Source: Eukaryota sp. TZLM1-RC (lineage: Eukaryota > Metamonada: BaSk clade). Taken from it: a stretch of DNA of 64,000 bases. A program made the position numbers and the translations under genes. The notes below the pieces were generated by a model. That model worked only from the letters and a program-made list of their open reading frames with translations. It was not told the origin of the DNA and searched no databases. Positions 26,948 through 37,176 of this stretch are shown piece after piece. The DNA is taken from assembly GCA_040285825.1 (NCBI GenBank), contig JAUPSS010000003.1, forward strand, positions 3,162,001 to 3,226,000, given 5' to 3'. Every line of letters starts with the position of its first letter. The first letter of the stretch is position 1.

Positions 26948-27976
26948 ATGAAACCTGTCATCCTTGTTCTGCTAGCTGTAGTAGCTGTTGTCAGCGCATA
27001 CGACCCCTTTTCTCCAAATCCTGACTTATTTGGTTTCGAGCATCCCTCCATAGGGAAAGCAGAAAATATCGAAATGTTTGATGACGAAGAGCAAATTCAA
27101 TCTGACCAATTAAGTGTATTCGATGCTCAATGGTTCAATAGTCTGAAAACCTCAAGCAGCTGGCCCTTTCCTTCAGTAGATCCCCAAATGTTGGACGGCT
27201 TTTTGGAAGAAGAAGAAGACGACGAAGAAGGAACAGAAGCTCTTGAAGATAATGAAGGATGTGACGATGATAGCGAGGAATGTGATAATAATTCATGCCA
27301 ACCAATATATGAAGGACAAAGTGATGGTGTCTGTGATGAAGATGGTTATGATGATGAGGACTTTGACGATGAAGAACCCCTTCCAATGCTGGATGTGCAG
27401 ACTTTTTATCAATCCATTTACTCACAGTTTATCCACCTTCACAATAGCCAACCTACACAGAGGAAACCATCCAAGCCAACCTCTCCTCCTCCAAGTAACC
27501 CCACATCACCCCCAGTTCCTGCTTTTGATGAATGTTCCAGTAAGGATGATCCTCCGGTACTTGTAATACAGGCAAGTTCACTCCCTGAAGGAAAACTGCA
27601 CGAAAAGTCCCTTCTCCATGCCGGTATATGCTATGTAAAGTCAAAAACATCTGCTTCAGCTCCATGCGTTCTGAATGGCAAACTCACCACATGTGATTCT
27701 GATGGTAATGTAGATCAGGAATCTGCTCTTGATTTTGAACTATGTCCTGCTGTGCAAGCAATCAGTATGGATCTCACTGAAGGTTCTGATGCTATTGCAG
27801 GCGCTTGGGATATTGACGACAAACCAATAGGAGCAGTTGAATCTGCTAACGTAGAAGGGATATTTGGTATCTCTGCTAAACCATGTTCCCAGGTGAAAAG
27901 GTTTGCAGTAGCTGCAGAGGGACTGCTGATTGAGAAGATTCGAGTGTGGAAGTATTGTGATTTCTATTGTAGGTGA
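26948..27976 (+). CDS. Secreted acidic protein
   Basis: 342 residues. MKPVILVLLAVVAVVSAYDP is a clear signal peptide with probable cleavage after SA. Residues about 85-140 are a dense Asp/Glu run with Cys pairs (CDDDSEECDNNSC), followed by a Pro/Ser/Thr linker (PSKPTSPPPSNPTSPPVP) and a mixed C-terminal domain with spaced Cys (SAPCVLNGKLTTCDSDG; KIRVWKYCDFYC). Such layout suits an extracellular or vacuolar Ca2+-binding or matrix protein, but no named family was recognised. Confidence 0.75.
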   Translation: MKPVILVLLAVVAVVSAYDPFSPNPDLFGFEHPSIGKAENIEMFDDEEQIQSDQLSVFDAQWFNSLKTSSSWPFPSVDPQMLDGFLEEEEDDEEGTEALEDNEGCDDDSEECDNNSCQPIYEGQSDGVCDEDGYDDEDFDDEEPLPMLDVQTFYQSIYSQFIHLHNSQPTQRKPSKPTSPPPSNPTSPPVPAFDECSSKDDPPVLVIQASSLPEGKLHEKSLLHAGICYVKSKTSASAPCVLNGKLTTCDSDGNVDQESALDFELCPAVQAISMDLTEGSDAIAGAWDIDDKPIGAVESANVEGIFGISAKPCSQVKRFAVAAEGLLIEKIRVWKYCDFYCR

Positions 27977-28095
27977 ATGTTATAAACAGTGTTTGTCAGT
28001 TGGTCTGTGGTTTTCATACATTATCTCGAATGTCAAGTTCCAATACCATCCGGAGATGATATGCTTAGATCAAAATACCTTGGATTTGAATACTC

Positions 28096-28490
28096 TTATT
28101 GAGGTCTTTTAAAAGCTAGGGGTCTAGTGTTCAAAAAGTACTTGCTTACTGCAATCTCCCACTGGTTTCTCGATGCAGAGATATCTCTTGACCAAACCAT
28201 CCCACATTCTGGACATGCAAAATAGGCTTTAGACCTTTTCCTTTCTCCATTGTCTATGAAGTAAAGGTCTTCATGGAAAACTTTGCAACAGTTCACTTTG
28301 CCTTATGTATAGTATTCATCGCCATCCTTCACGGTTGGAAATCCAGCCTAACCAAATAGTCACTTCACAATTTTCAGTTATGCTTTTGATTTTCTGGACA
28401 AAATGGCTGAATCTCGGATAAGAATGTCGAAACGATATACGTTGCTTTTTCGTAAGCTGACTCTCCATTTCGGACTGGACTGAAGAAGGT
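28096..28490 (-). pseudogene. Fanzor C-terminal remnant
   Basis: On the minus strand one frame reads GFPTVKDGDEYYT, a stop, then GKVNCCKVFHED, YFACPECGMVWSRDISASRN and NTRPLAFKRPQ. This is the Fanzor/TnpB order: ExY-T before the first Cys pair, second Cys pair CPEC, then RuvC-III SRDISASRN and a short RP tail. Upstream, another frame (VQKIKSITENCEVTIWLGWI) fits the RuvC-II approach. At least one frameshift and one stop; the first two thirds of the gene are absent. It differs widely from the other three Fanzors here. Confidence 0.75.
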
Positions 28491-28499
28491 ATTAACTGA

Positions 28500-29750
28500 T
28501 GCTGTCACTGTTATAGTCATCAGTGCAGTGGGCGTGACAGTCGAGAGAAAAGAATAGTTTCCGTTATGACAGTCAACAATAAAACTCTATGTATTTACAA
28601 CTTCTTACATCTATAAGAATGAGAAGCTTTGACAAAAAAATAGACATTTTAGTAGGTGATTGTGGAGCTGCTTTAACCATTTTCTTTCCTACAGAGTCAA
28701 ATCGGATAAAGTTGATTTTGAAGACAACAACAGTAAATTTAACCAAGCAAAAATGTAGTTTCGATGAATTCGTATAAAGTTTCAACAATTTTGACTGTGA
28801 CTTTTTACATTGATTTATTTACATTAATTAATGTGATTTCACTGTGAAGAAGATGATCAATTTTCGAAATTTTTGTTTGAGTTTAAGTTTATTTGTTCAA
28901 CATTTTGGTGACACTTGAGTGAGAATGATTGAATTCATTGGTGTGTTGTGATTTATTCATTTGAACAAACAAAACAAAAACTACTGAAATACAATTGAAC
29001 TATATTCATCACATAAATTATTTAAGGAATTATAAATTTAATAATTTGGTATAGCATCACATAGTGGTGCAATTAGTAAGAGTTTGTTGTTGGTTCTGCT
29101 TGGTGAATAACGGTTTGAGAATAAGGAAAACAATGCTGTTGTTGAGTATCGAATTTATGATGTTCATTGCTAATGAATCAAAAATCGTAAAATGTTAAAT
29201 TAAAGAAATTTTGAACTACTCATCAAAAAACCTCAACATTGAACACGCAATTTAATTGAACATCATTTGTGAAACTTCAGATTCAAACGAACTGAATATG
29301 ACCAATAATTGACTAATATCAGGCAAAAGCTCTGTACCCTACCTCCTTTCAGATTATCAACGAAAACCCATGATAGTACAGCAGCCATTGTCCAGATAAT
29401 GCCCACAGTTGTTGACGTATTATCGGGTTATTATTCAGTCAACATCTTTGCTAAATACAAACAAAGATTTGATAAAACTGTGTCGATCAATATTTAAACT
29501 TAACTAAAGTAAAAGAAAACAAAATGAAATTCAAATGAAATAAATAAAAAGAACCACCAACAACAGTTGTTAGGAGGTGGAAATGATTAGTAAAACTTTT
29601 GATTGAATATTCTTACACAGGGTTGAGAGCCCTTGACAGCTCAGCAAGGGTCATATTAAGATGTGTGCTGTGATTTGATAATTTAAGGTTAAAAAAAATT
29701 TAAGAAAAAAAAACAATTGTGTAAACAAAATGAAAAACTGAATCAGAAAT
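28500..29750. other. Long intergenic stretch without a supported gene
   Basis: AT-rich, with only short open frames on both strands (up to 71 codons) that lack recognisable motifs. The Fanzor remnant next to it suggests degraded transposon DNA. Confidence 0.4.
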
Positions 29751-29755
29751 AATAA

Positions 29756-30770
29756 CTAATCAGAACAAAACAAAAGACTACCAAACCTTGCCAACTCATC
29801 TATACCCCTAATTTCTTTACAAAACTGAGCTAGTCCCACCAAGTGAAAATCTTCATAAAGTTCCTGAAACTGTTTGATATACTTGTGCTGTAACTGCCTC
29901 CTGCTCTTGCAGAACGCACAATCAGAGGCTTCCTTTGGTAAGTTTCTATTATCAAAAAGGCCGGTTGTTTCAGGTCCCGGTATCAGCTGGTTGACAACAA
30001 TGTTCGATACATCGATATGCAGTTCCATTAGATCTTGTATCAGCCTTTCCGTTTCCCAAAGACTCAGAAACTCTGGTATCGCTACAGGGATGAACGTAAC
30101 CAGCGATGGATCAGAGAAGAGAGGGACAATGGAAGAAAAGGCAGAAGTAGCTGCAGTGGCACGGTCTGCAATCGAGCCCCCGCCAAACATCCCCATAACA
30201 GAGTTGAGAAGAGACATAAAACCCCCCTGTGAAGTAATCTGTTGAAGTTTCTGCGGAAACTGTAACATTTTCAAGGTATGACCTTTGATTAGTATGAAAG
30301 AAAACACAAACCTGTAGGGGCTGTATCGAAAATGACTAAAGGAAACCTAGACTCTTCAAGCTGTTTCATTAACTCAAAGATGGCAGCAGTCTCATCCATT
30401 CCTGGAAGTGACCCCATTGTTTCAGTGAGTGATGAGACCAGATCGGTGGGAAGAACGCCTCCTAAATCAGAATCGGTACCTGTATCTTTGGAAGGATCAA
30501 TCTCCATGGCATAAAGGTTAGATAAACCTTCCACTAACGTAGGTTCTGATGTAACGGCAAAAGCAAGAGCATCGCTTAAATTATGGGCAGGATCTGTAGA
30601 TACAAGTAGAACATCATGGTCTCGAAGCTTTGAAAGGTGTATAGCTAATGAACATGCTACTGAAGTCTATAGGATGAGACGTAACTCAGAAGCAAGCATA
30701 CTTTTCCGACACCCCCTTTACCCCCAACAAAGATATATTTTAAGGAATCTGCAAGATCAAGACAATTCAT
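29756..30770 (-). CDS. GET3: GET3/TRC40, tail-anchored protein targeting ATPase
   Basis: Three exons on the minus strand: 30770-30702, 30666-30312 and 30282-29756, giving 316 residues. Introns are 35 nt (30667-30701, GTATGC...ATAG) and 29 nt (30283-30311, GTTTGTG...AAAG). Landmarks: deviant P-loop FVGGKGGVGKTS (split by intron 1), switch I VSTDPAHNLSDA, switch II DTAPTGHTLKML (split by intron 2), and zinc CAFCKSR near the C-terminus. GET3 is a cytosolic homodimer that captures the hydrophobic tail of tail-anchored membrane proteins and delivers them to the ER receptor. The length is close to the family norm (about 340), so the gene looks complete and functional. Confidence 0.95.
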
Positions 30771-30944
30771 AGCAGGTACTACTGAAGTGGATTAAGGATG
30801 CAACACAAAAAACTGAGATTCTCTATGTATTGAAAGAGAGCAAATTGGCTATTAGTATTTCAAGTTTTATTCCTGGAACAGTCACATTTTACAATTCAAC
30901 AACAAACCTTAACTAATACTTTTTCTACTACGAATCCCATCAAC

Positions 30945-31400
30945 TAAATGATGAGAGATTTTCGCTATTCACTTGTATAGCAACTCGATTGTTATAAAAC
31001 TCGGTAATATTATTCAAAATGAAGTTAATATAACGAGGAAGAGCTTTAAATAACGAAAATATGATTCTGTTCTTCCAAATCAGAAAATCAAATGTGCGAC
31101 CACTTTCTTTCAGAAGTTTCCCTAAATCATCTAAAAAATGAAAACCTTCACTTCCAGTGGCACCAAAAATTGATATAGCAATTGGAACAAATTTGATGTT
31201 TCTACCTCTTGTTCGATTAAGACCTTGAAGAAGAACTTCGTATTTTGATTTCCTGGAATATTCTGCAACTTTAAGTAAATGGTGAATGTCAGAATTAAAA
31301 CTCCTTTCCCACGGAGATATGGTGGTACAAAGTTCGGTTCCATCATACCAAGCACATTGAATGTCACCTGTTAGTATTTGGAAATTTGATGGTAGATCAT
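30945..31400 (-). pseudogene. Retrotransposon endonuclease region, third subfamily (copy K)
   Basis: In one minus-strand frame: GDIQCAWYDGTELCTTIS, FVPIAISIFGATGSEGFHFL and FDFLIWKNRIIFSLFKALPR, parallel to GDVYCDWIDNSGAVVDFVSC, FIAFPFSINEKLSDEAETFL and FDIFLWRSCVQFAIINRLPW of copies A-C. It is 5'-truncated and divergent, but this stretch still reads through with few breaks. Confidence 0.6.
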
Positions 31401-31584
31401 CTTGAATGAATAAATGGTTCAGTTTTCGCCCAGTGGATCATAGTGATTCAACAGATTCATGGTTCAAAATTCAAACATTCGCAAGTGAATTCCAACTACA
31501 ACACTCATAATTTATTCTGAAAAAGTAATTTTCTTCTATAAAATATCGTATGTTGTTTTGAAATAGATTTATTCATCAAAAGAC

Positions 31585-31985
31585 TTATAAATCAACATCT
31601 AAATAATCCATCTCTCCCAAAACAAAACAACTAGATGCAACTCTCTCTTAGCGAGATCTACGAGAAAGCAAAGCATAAGAAACCATCTTCAACATGCTTT
31701 TGAAAATAGAAAACAGAATTCAATTTTGCCAAAAAAAACCTGATAAAAGTTTATTGGTTCTTTTCTTTTCAATGAATTGAAAAATCTGCCAAAAAACGTA
31801 GGAAGTAAGTGAACCAAATAGGGAAAATACAAATGGGTGCAAATTGTATAATGTATACTGTTGGGTATTCTTCAGCAAATTTTGTTTTGCGAAATGTTGT
31901 ATCAGAATCACAACAAATAGTGTAATTCAGTACAAATACACAATGAGCATTAAGAACGAAAAAACCAAAACCACACAATCCATTT
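31585..31985 (-). pseudogene. Retrotransposon 3' fragment, fourth variant (copy L)
   Basis: The minus strand reads YNLHPFVFSLFGSL, then after a frame break LKMVSYALLSRRSR, a stop, and FVLGEMDYLDVDL with a terminal stop. The same tail occurs at 51017-51170. It relates to the KMVSKALMLV...FDGVEACSEDINF ending at 15189. Confidence 0.6.
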
Positions 31986-32059
31986 TTTTGATCCAGACAA
32001 AGTAGAAACAGTTACTGAGTAAGAAAAATTAAAAAAAGTGTATTTGATCTAATACGAAA

Positions 32060-35000
32060 CTAAAATCTTAAACTCCTTAAACTAACATCTGCTAAATTCT
32101 TCACCTCTTCATCACCACTCTCTATTTTTAAAGAACCCAACACCGCTTCGATAGTCGTCCTTCTCTTTCTCAATGCTGACTCTTCCGTAGAACCCCTCCT
32201 AAGGCTTGCAGAGGATATCCAACGATACAGAAAGTTAACAAACCCTTGTTCAAAATAATTTCTTAATTGACTATCAACATGAATTAAACTTGGTGGCGCC
32301 GAGATTAATAATTCAAACGCATCTAACAGCTCAACATGTGAAATATTTGCGTCCAAAAGCAATGAGACCGGACAATAAGGATCACGAATTGAATATTGAA
32401 CGCCTGCCACTAATAGCAGACCCAAAACTAAGTGTAAAGGAAATGCAGTCCTTGAGGGATAAAGGATATTGATAAATTCTGTTAATCTGTTCGAAAAAAC
32501 CGACCAAGAAATTGAGCTCATGTATTCAGTGACTAGATCATACCAAATTTTGGAGACTAGACTGTCATCCGAAAAATTAGACACATGAATAATCTCCAAG
32601 CTTGATTCATAGACATTGTATCTACTAGAAAACTCATTAAACATCTCAGTAGGTGTTAGTAAGTTATTGGTTAGCCTGCCTTGTTCGTCTGGGGAGAGTT
32701 GACCGTTTGAGAGACGGTGCAGAAGTCTTCTTTGGACTTCAGCAACATCAAGATAATCAGAAATTACTTGAATTTCTTCAACAGTCAACGGCTTATCATT
32801 ATCGACGGAAACTGCCGCTTTTGCATTGTTAAGAGCACGTGATAAAAGGTCGACACGGTCAGAAATCGTCATATTTTGAGCAATGATTGCCTTCTCTTTT
32901 AAAATTCTTGCTGCTTCTCCATGTTTTCCAGCTCTGATATAATATTTCCAAAACAAGTTCACGTCCTGCTGCGTAGTGTAAAGTTCTTTGATAAACTGTT
33001 CCAAATAAGTGTTTGGCCTAAAAGATAATAAAACTTCAGATTCGTGATTAATAACAAAGTAGTCGTAAAATGAGTAGTGAAATTCTTGGTTTTGAATTTC
33101 GCACAAAGTGTCAATAATCTTCTTTTTGAGCTCTTGTGCATAAGTTGACGTTATTGCTGATGTGTCACCTTCCCTACCCATTCCAAACGTTCTGAAAGGA
33201 ACCGAAACCACATCCATCATTGCTTGATAGGCCGTTGCTCGTTCTTGATCGGAAAGTTTTGGGTTTTTTGAAATAAAAGTAGAAACAAGAATCAAGGGGC
33301 ATAAATAATCTCCTGCTTGTCCAAACATAGAAATTTCGTTACTGACACTTGTCACGCTCAATGTCGACAGAGAAGAGATCAAAGTATTACAAGCATCCGA
33401 TGTCAACTCAAAAGCTTGTAATTCAGCAGTAGAGTCACCATTACGTGGCTTTGGTACTGAATCAATCAATTTGATTGCCGAATTTACCCGTTCACGTGAT
33501 CTAAAACGTGATTGATCTTCTATGGAAAAGAACAAAGGTGCTTTTAACCCAAAGTGAGAAACAACTTCCGAAAACGTAAATAAAGGCTTGTCTGTAATGC
33601 CGGGTGACAGACAAGAAGAAATTATCATTGTAAGAGCTTCTTTTTGGGATTCAATCAATTTTGATAGCGTTAATGTCTCATAAATCTTGACTGTTGACGA
33701 GTCAACGTCATCACCGACTCTTGGTGACGTGGCAGCAAATTCGTTTGAAGTGTCAACAAGTTTCAAGCGCTGACCTCCCAACTTTTTATATATATAATCA
33801 AGAACAAAAACTGCCTGGCAGCAAGAATCTATGGCTTTGGCTATGGTATTGAATTGCTTTGCAGCTATTGAATCAGAAGACTTGATGGGAATCAAAGATG
33901 CCAAGTGTCTCAACGTGACTAAATTTTGGAGTTTTTGAAGTGAGCAGTAAGTAGAAGAAATCAAGTCAGGATCAACTGAAAATTTCAAAGTGACCCTTGA
34001 CTTTGATCTCTTCAGTGAGCTTCGTGTGACTTCAACATTGAATAATTTACTATTCCACAAAGGCTGCACTACATCATGAAAAACTTTCGACAATGCAATC
34101 AACCCAGAAGGCAAGTCACGTGCAGGCAGGTCTTTATTACCACAAAAGAGATCAAAAGAGCTCACTGTAGATACATGTGCGAAACGTTGAAAAATTCGTT
34201 CTGCTTCTGCCGCGTTACCCTTGCCCGACAACAATTTCATTGAGTCATTTATTAGCAACCTCAAACAAAGAAAGCAAACCTCAACAGTTCCGATTTTGGC
34301 AACAAGGGGTTCCAGGTCCAAAGAACCTACTGTTTGGGAAGCAATTTCATCAATTAGTCGGAATTGCTCAAATTTGGTTAGAGAAAGGGGAGTGAGAATC
34401 CAAACGGCATTAGGGTCATTTTTATCACGTTTATCGACTGGAACAAGGTCAAAAACATGACCTTCTAATGGAAACAGTCTTGGTTCGTCTTCTCGGCTAT
34501 CACGTGAACTGACTGGAAAATTTGTCGAAGAGGGGTAACAACTGATGAGGACTAAACTATCAAAGTTGATATCCCGTTTAGCAAATGCAAATAATTCATT
34601 CGACAAGGCAGCTTTTCTTACTTCCATGGTACCACTGGTGATATTAGGTCTCAAAGTACTGGTGACGTGATCCGACACGTGTCGAGAAGAGCTCAGTGAA
34701 ATATTGGGTACACCAGACGTTGTGACGACCTTGGCACCACTTTTACTTGTCAAAAATAGACGAATTCCACCTCTCGTAACGGCAACTGCCTCACACAAAT
34801 CGGAAACCAATGACGTGTCATGACGTGGCAAGATTCCTATCGAGCATATTTCCAGTCGAGAATCAACAGAATCATCCAAATGCACGTCCTTTATTGGGTC
34901 ATGAATCGTTCCCAGTAACTTCAAGTATCCCTCTGGAGAATCAGAAAAAGAATACACAGAAATACTTGACTTTGATTTCGGAAGGTCACGTGATATGATG

Positions 35001-35662
35001 GACCAGATTGATGACGTGAGAGGGTGAATAACCCATAGTAAATGACGGTCATGGTCCAAAAATAGACAATTTTGACCATTCTTCCAACGACTTCCCTTGA
35101 CTAATGTGATTTGTTTACACTGTGGCTTGCTACTCTTATCCATAAAAGGAAGAAAAGACAGTATACCAGGCGAAGAAGCATATGAAAACTCATGAACCGC
35201 ACCATCAGCGTAACCTATGAATAGCCTTCCCGACCTTGATGACGTCATTGATATGACAGGATGGTCAGAAACAGGGATGGCTAGGTTAGTGGAGAGGAGA
35301 CGTATGGGAGAGGAAGAGTCGTTGGGATGGTCAAAGATGATGGCGAGTAAGGTGACATAAGCAGTGGTGGCAACGGCAAGCAGATGCTTGACTTCAGGTT
35401 GAAAGACACCAGGGAAAGGAGTAATTACTGTGACATAAGTAATAAGCTGATCGAGACCATCGTACATGTTAATGTCAGTAGGAGCCACATGATGAGCAGA
35501 AGAATCGACATAACGCCAAAAAAAGACTTTGTTATCCACTGTGAGACATACACGATTTATCTCCTGGAAGAGTCTGAGATCCCACCGGGACTGAAGATTT
35601 GCTTGACATTGTTGTCGTAGTACCTCTGGAAGCTGAAGAGAAGAGGTCTTTAGGAAGCGCAT
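32060..35662 (-). CDS. NUP155: Nucleoporin 155/170, inner-ring scaffold of the nuclear pore
   Basis: 1200 codons with no intron required. The N-terminal half is a beta-propeller with the family opening LPEVLRQQCQANLQSRWDLR, VCLTVDNKVFFWRYVD, and FPGVFQPEVKHLLAVATTAYV; later segments such as SGRLFIGYADGAVHEFSY and NPNAVWILTPLSLTKFEQFR are also typical. The C-terminal half is an alpha-solenoid (NLFWKYYIRAGKHGEAARIL; RVDLLSRALNNAKAAV). Nup155 anchors the inner ring to the nuclear membrane. Length (human 1391, yeast 1502) is somewhat short; the usual 60-90 N-terminal residues are missing, so either a short upstream exon exists or this lineage lacks them. It is the only gene on the minus strand between 32 and 35.7 kb. 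Confidence 0.9.
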   Translation of the reverse strand: MRFLKTSSLQLPEVLRQQCQANLQSRWDLRLFQEINRVCLTVDNKVFFWRYVDSSAHHVAPTDINMYDGLDQLITYVTVITPFPGVFQPEVKHLLAVATTAYVTLLAIIFDHPNDSSSPIRLLSTNLAIPVSDHPVISMTSSRSGRLFIGYADGAVHEFSYASSPGILSFLPFMDKSSKPQCKQITLVKGSRWKNGQNCLFLDHDRHLLWVIHPLTSSIWSIISRDLPKSKSSISVYSFSDSPEGYLKLLGTIHDPIKDVHLDDSVDSRLEICSIGILPRHDTSLVSDLCEAVAVTRGGIRLFLTSKSGAKVVTTSGVPNISLSSSRHVSDHVTSTLRPNITSGTMEVRKAALSNELFAFAKRDINFDSLVLISCYPSSTNFPVSSRDSREDEPRLFPLEGHVFDLVPVDKRDKNDPNAVWILTPLSLTKFEQFRLIDEIASQTVGSLDLEPLVAKIGTVEVCFLCLRLLINDSMKLLSGKGNAAEAERIFQRFAHVSTVSSFDLFCGNKDLPARDLPSGLIALSKVFHDVVQPLWNSKLFNVEVTRSSLKRSKSRVTLKFSVDPDLISSTYCSLQKLQNLVTLRHLASLIPIKSSDSIAAKQFNTIAKAIDSCCQAVFVLDYIYKKLGGQRLKLVDTSNEFAATSPRVGDDVDSSTVKIYETLTLSKLIESQKEALTMIISSCLSPGITDKPLFTFSEVVSHFGLKAPLFFSIEDQSRFRSRERVNSAIKLIDSVPKPRNGDSTAELQAFELTSDACNTLISSLSTLSVTSVSNEISMFGQAGDYLCPLILVSTFISKNPKLSDQERATAYQAMMDVVSVPFRTFGMGREGDTSAITSTYAQELKKKIIDTLCEIQNQEFHYSFYDYFVINHESEVLLSFRPNTYLEQFIKELYTTQQDVNLFWKYYIRAGKHGEAARILKEKAIIAQNMTISDRVDLLSRALNNAKAAVSVDNDKPLTVEEIQVISDYLDVAEVQRRLLHRLSNGQLSPDEQGRLTNNLLTPTEMFNEFSSRYNVYESSLEIIHVSNFSDDSLVSKIWYDLVTEYMSSISWSVFSNRLTEFINILYPSRTAFPLHLVLGLLLVAGVQYSIRDPYCPVSLLLDANISHVELLDAFELLISAPPSLIHVDSQLRNYFEQGFVNFLYRWISSASLRRGSTEESALRKRRTTIEAVLGSLKIESGDEEVKNLADVSLRSLRF

Positions 35663-35669
35663 TTTGATG

Positions 35670-36150
35670 GTTAATTGAGGTGGTATTTCCCTTTATAATT
35701 TGCAATCACAATATTGTATAGCTTTCTTTTCAATTCCATGAAGATGTAATTGTAGATGCTTTACCTCTTAAAGTTGGTTGACGTGTGGTAGTTCCAGACG
35801 TAGCTGATGTATGTATAGGGGGACACAAATGTTGTGTAATAGTAAAGGAACAATTCACATTAAAAACAATGATACACATAAAGGATCAGCGAATTTGATT
35901 GGTTTTTATATTGTTCAGGAATTTGTTTGTTAAGTAGAAAAGTCTGTGTAGTTTTTTATCTTGTTTTCATGATATCACCCAAAATCATATAACCGCACAC
36001 AAACTCTCTCTAAGCTATAAATGTTACTTCGTATACATTTATTGACTAGTTAAAGGATCACCTTTTTGGATTGAAACATCTTGTTTCAATCAAGTTCAAT
36101 ATTAAATTATCTTTATCAATAATTTACTTTTTTCTAAACTCTCTTTCACA
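35670..36150. promoter_or_regulatory. Shared intergenic region between divergent NUP155 and EF1B genes
   Basis: About 480 AT-rich bases between two divergently transcribed genes, so both promoters must lie here. No specific element was recognised. Confidence 0.4.
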
Positions 36151-36151
36151 A

Positions 36152-36621
36152 ATGGCTCCCGAAGAACAAAAGATTGCTCAGCCCGAAGAAGAAGAAGACT
36201 TTGACGTCTTTGGAGAAGAAGACGAAGAAGAACAAGCCAAGCTCCTTGAGCAAAAGGCTAAGGAAGCCCAGAAGCGCATTGATGAGCGCAACAAGGCCAA
36301 GGGCAAGGATGTCATCGCCAAGTCCCTCATCGTCATGGTTTGTTTTGGTTTTTTGTTATCTTATCTCAGGACATCAAAACATGGGGTCCAGAAATTGACA
36401 TCGATGAACTTGCTAACAAACTCAAGGAAGAAGTTCAACGTGATGGTCTTGTTTGGGGATCCCACACCAAGGTTCCCATTGGTTTCGGTGTTTCTAAACT
36501 CCAACAAACTTTGGTTATCGAAGACGAAAAGATTCCATCCATGGACGAAGTTCAAGAAGCTATTGAAGAACTTGATGACTACGTTCAATCCACTGACATT
36601 GTGTCTTTCAATAAGCTTTAA
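36152..36621 (+). CDS. Elongation factor 1B guanine-exchange subunit (beta/delta type)
   Basis: Two exons, 36152-36337 and 36370-36621, joined across a 32-nt intron (GTTTGTTTTGG...CTCAG); 145 residues. The N-terminus is acidic (EEEEDFDVFGEEDEEEQAKL), which is the CAGF/acidic linker, then KSLIVMDIKTWGPEIDIDEL and GLVWGSHTKVPIGFGVSKLQ, ending in DYVQSTDIVSFNKL, a complete exchange domain. It reloads eEF1A with GTP in translation. It lacks the glutathione transferase-like N-domain of longer beta/gamma subunits. The upstream in-frame Met at 36071 is unlikely, since the intervening sequence is UTR-like; ATG 36152 sits in a CACAAATGGC context. Confidence 0.95.
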
Positions 36622-36629
36622 TTTTGCGG

Positions 36630-37170
36630 GATTCTTAGCCTTTATAAACAAATATTTACACTTCTCTTATTTTTTCACTGTCGATCATAACTATGTTAAT
36701 TTTGGATTTCACTCTACTGCTGATTAAAACTGTACAAACACAACCAAACAATGATTTATAATCTATTTTATTGAGGTTGAGTTGATTTGCTCATGAATTG
36801 GAAACAGAGAACACAAAGAAACTACAATGGTTGATATAAAAGAATTGAAGATTATTAGTGGACGTAGCAGTCATTTTAGTTTATTGGTGAGGTTTATTAT
36901 GCAGTTTTCCAACAAAGGCATGTTGTTATCCATTCTGATAAAGTACAATCTGGTTAACAATCATTTCCAATAAAAATCTCAGTTGTTTCCATGGAAAATT
37001 TAATTTGAATCACTGAAGTAATGCCAAAACAATGATATATTACTTAAATAAACCAAAATAAACTTGAAGACTAATTTACAAAATCACAACACAAACACCA
37101 AAAAAAGTGTCCAAAAGATAAAGACTAGAAATAAATATAACAACCAAGATACATATTTTCAAATCCCAAC
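36630..37170. other. Intergenic between EF1B and the ankyrin gene
   Basis: AT-rich convergent 3' flanks; no gene or repeat recognised. Confidence 0.5.
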
Positions 37171-37176
37171 CCCCTC

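Noticed and set aside
27135-27425. His-rich frame on the minus strand
   Set aside because: It is the complement of the Asp/Glu run of the secreted protein.
36071-36151. Upstream Met as the start of the EF1B gene
   Set aside because: The added 27 residues are unlike any EF1B N-terminus, and the family start fits ATG 36152.
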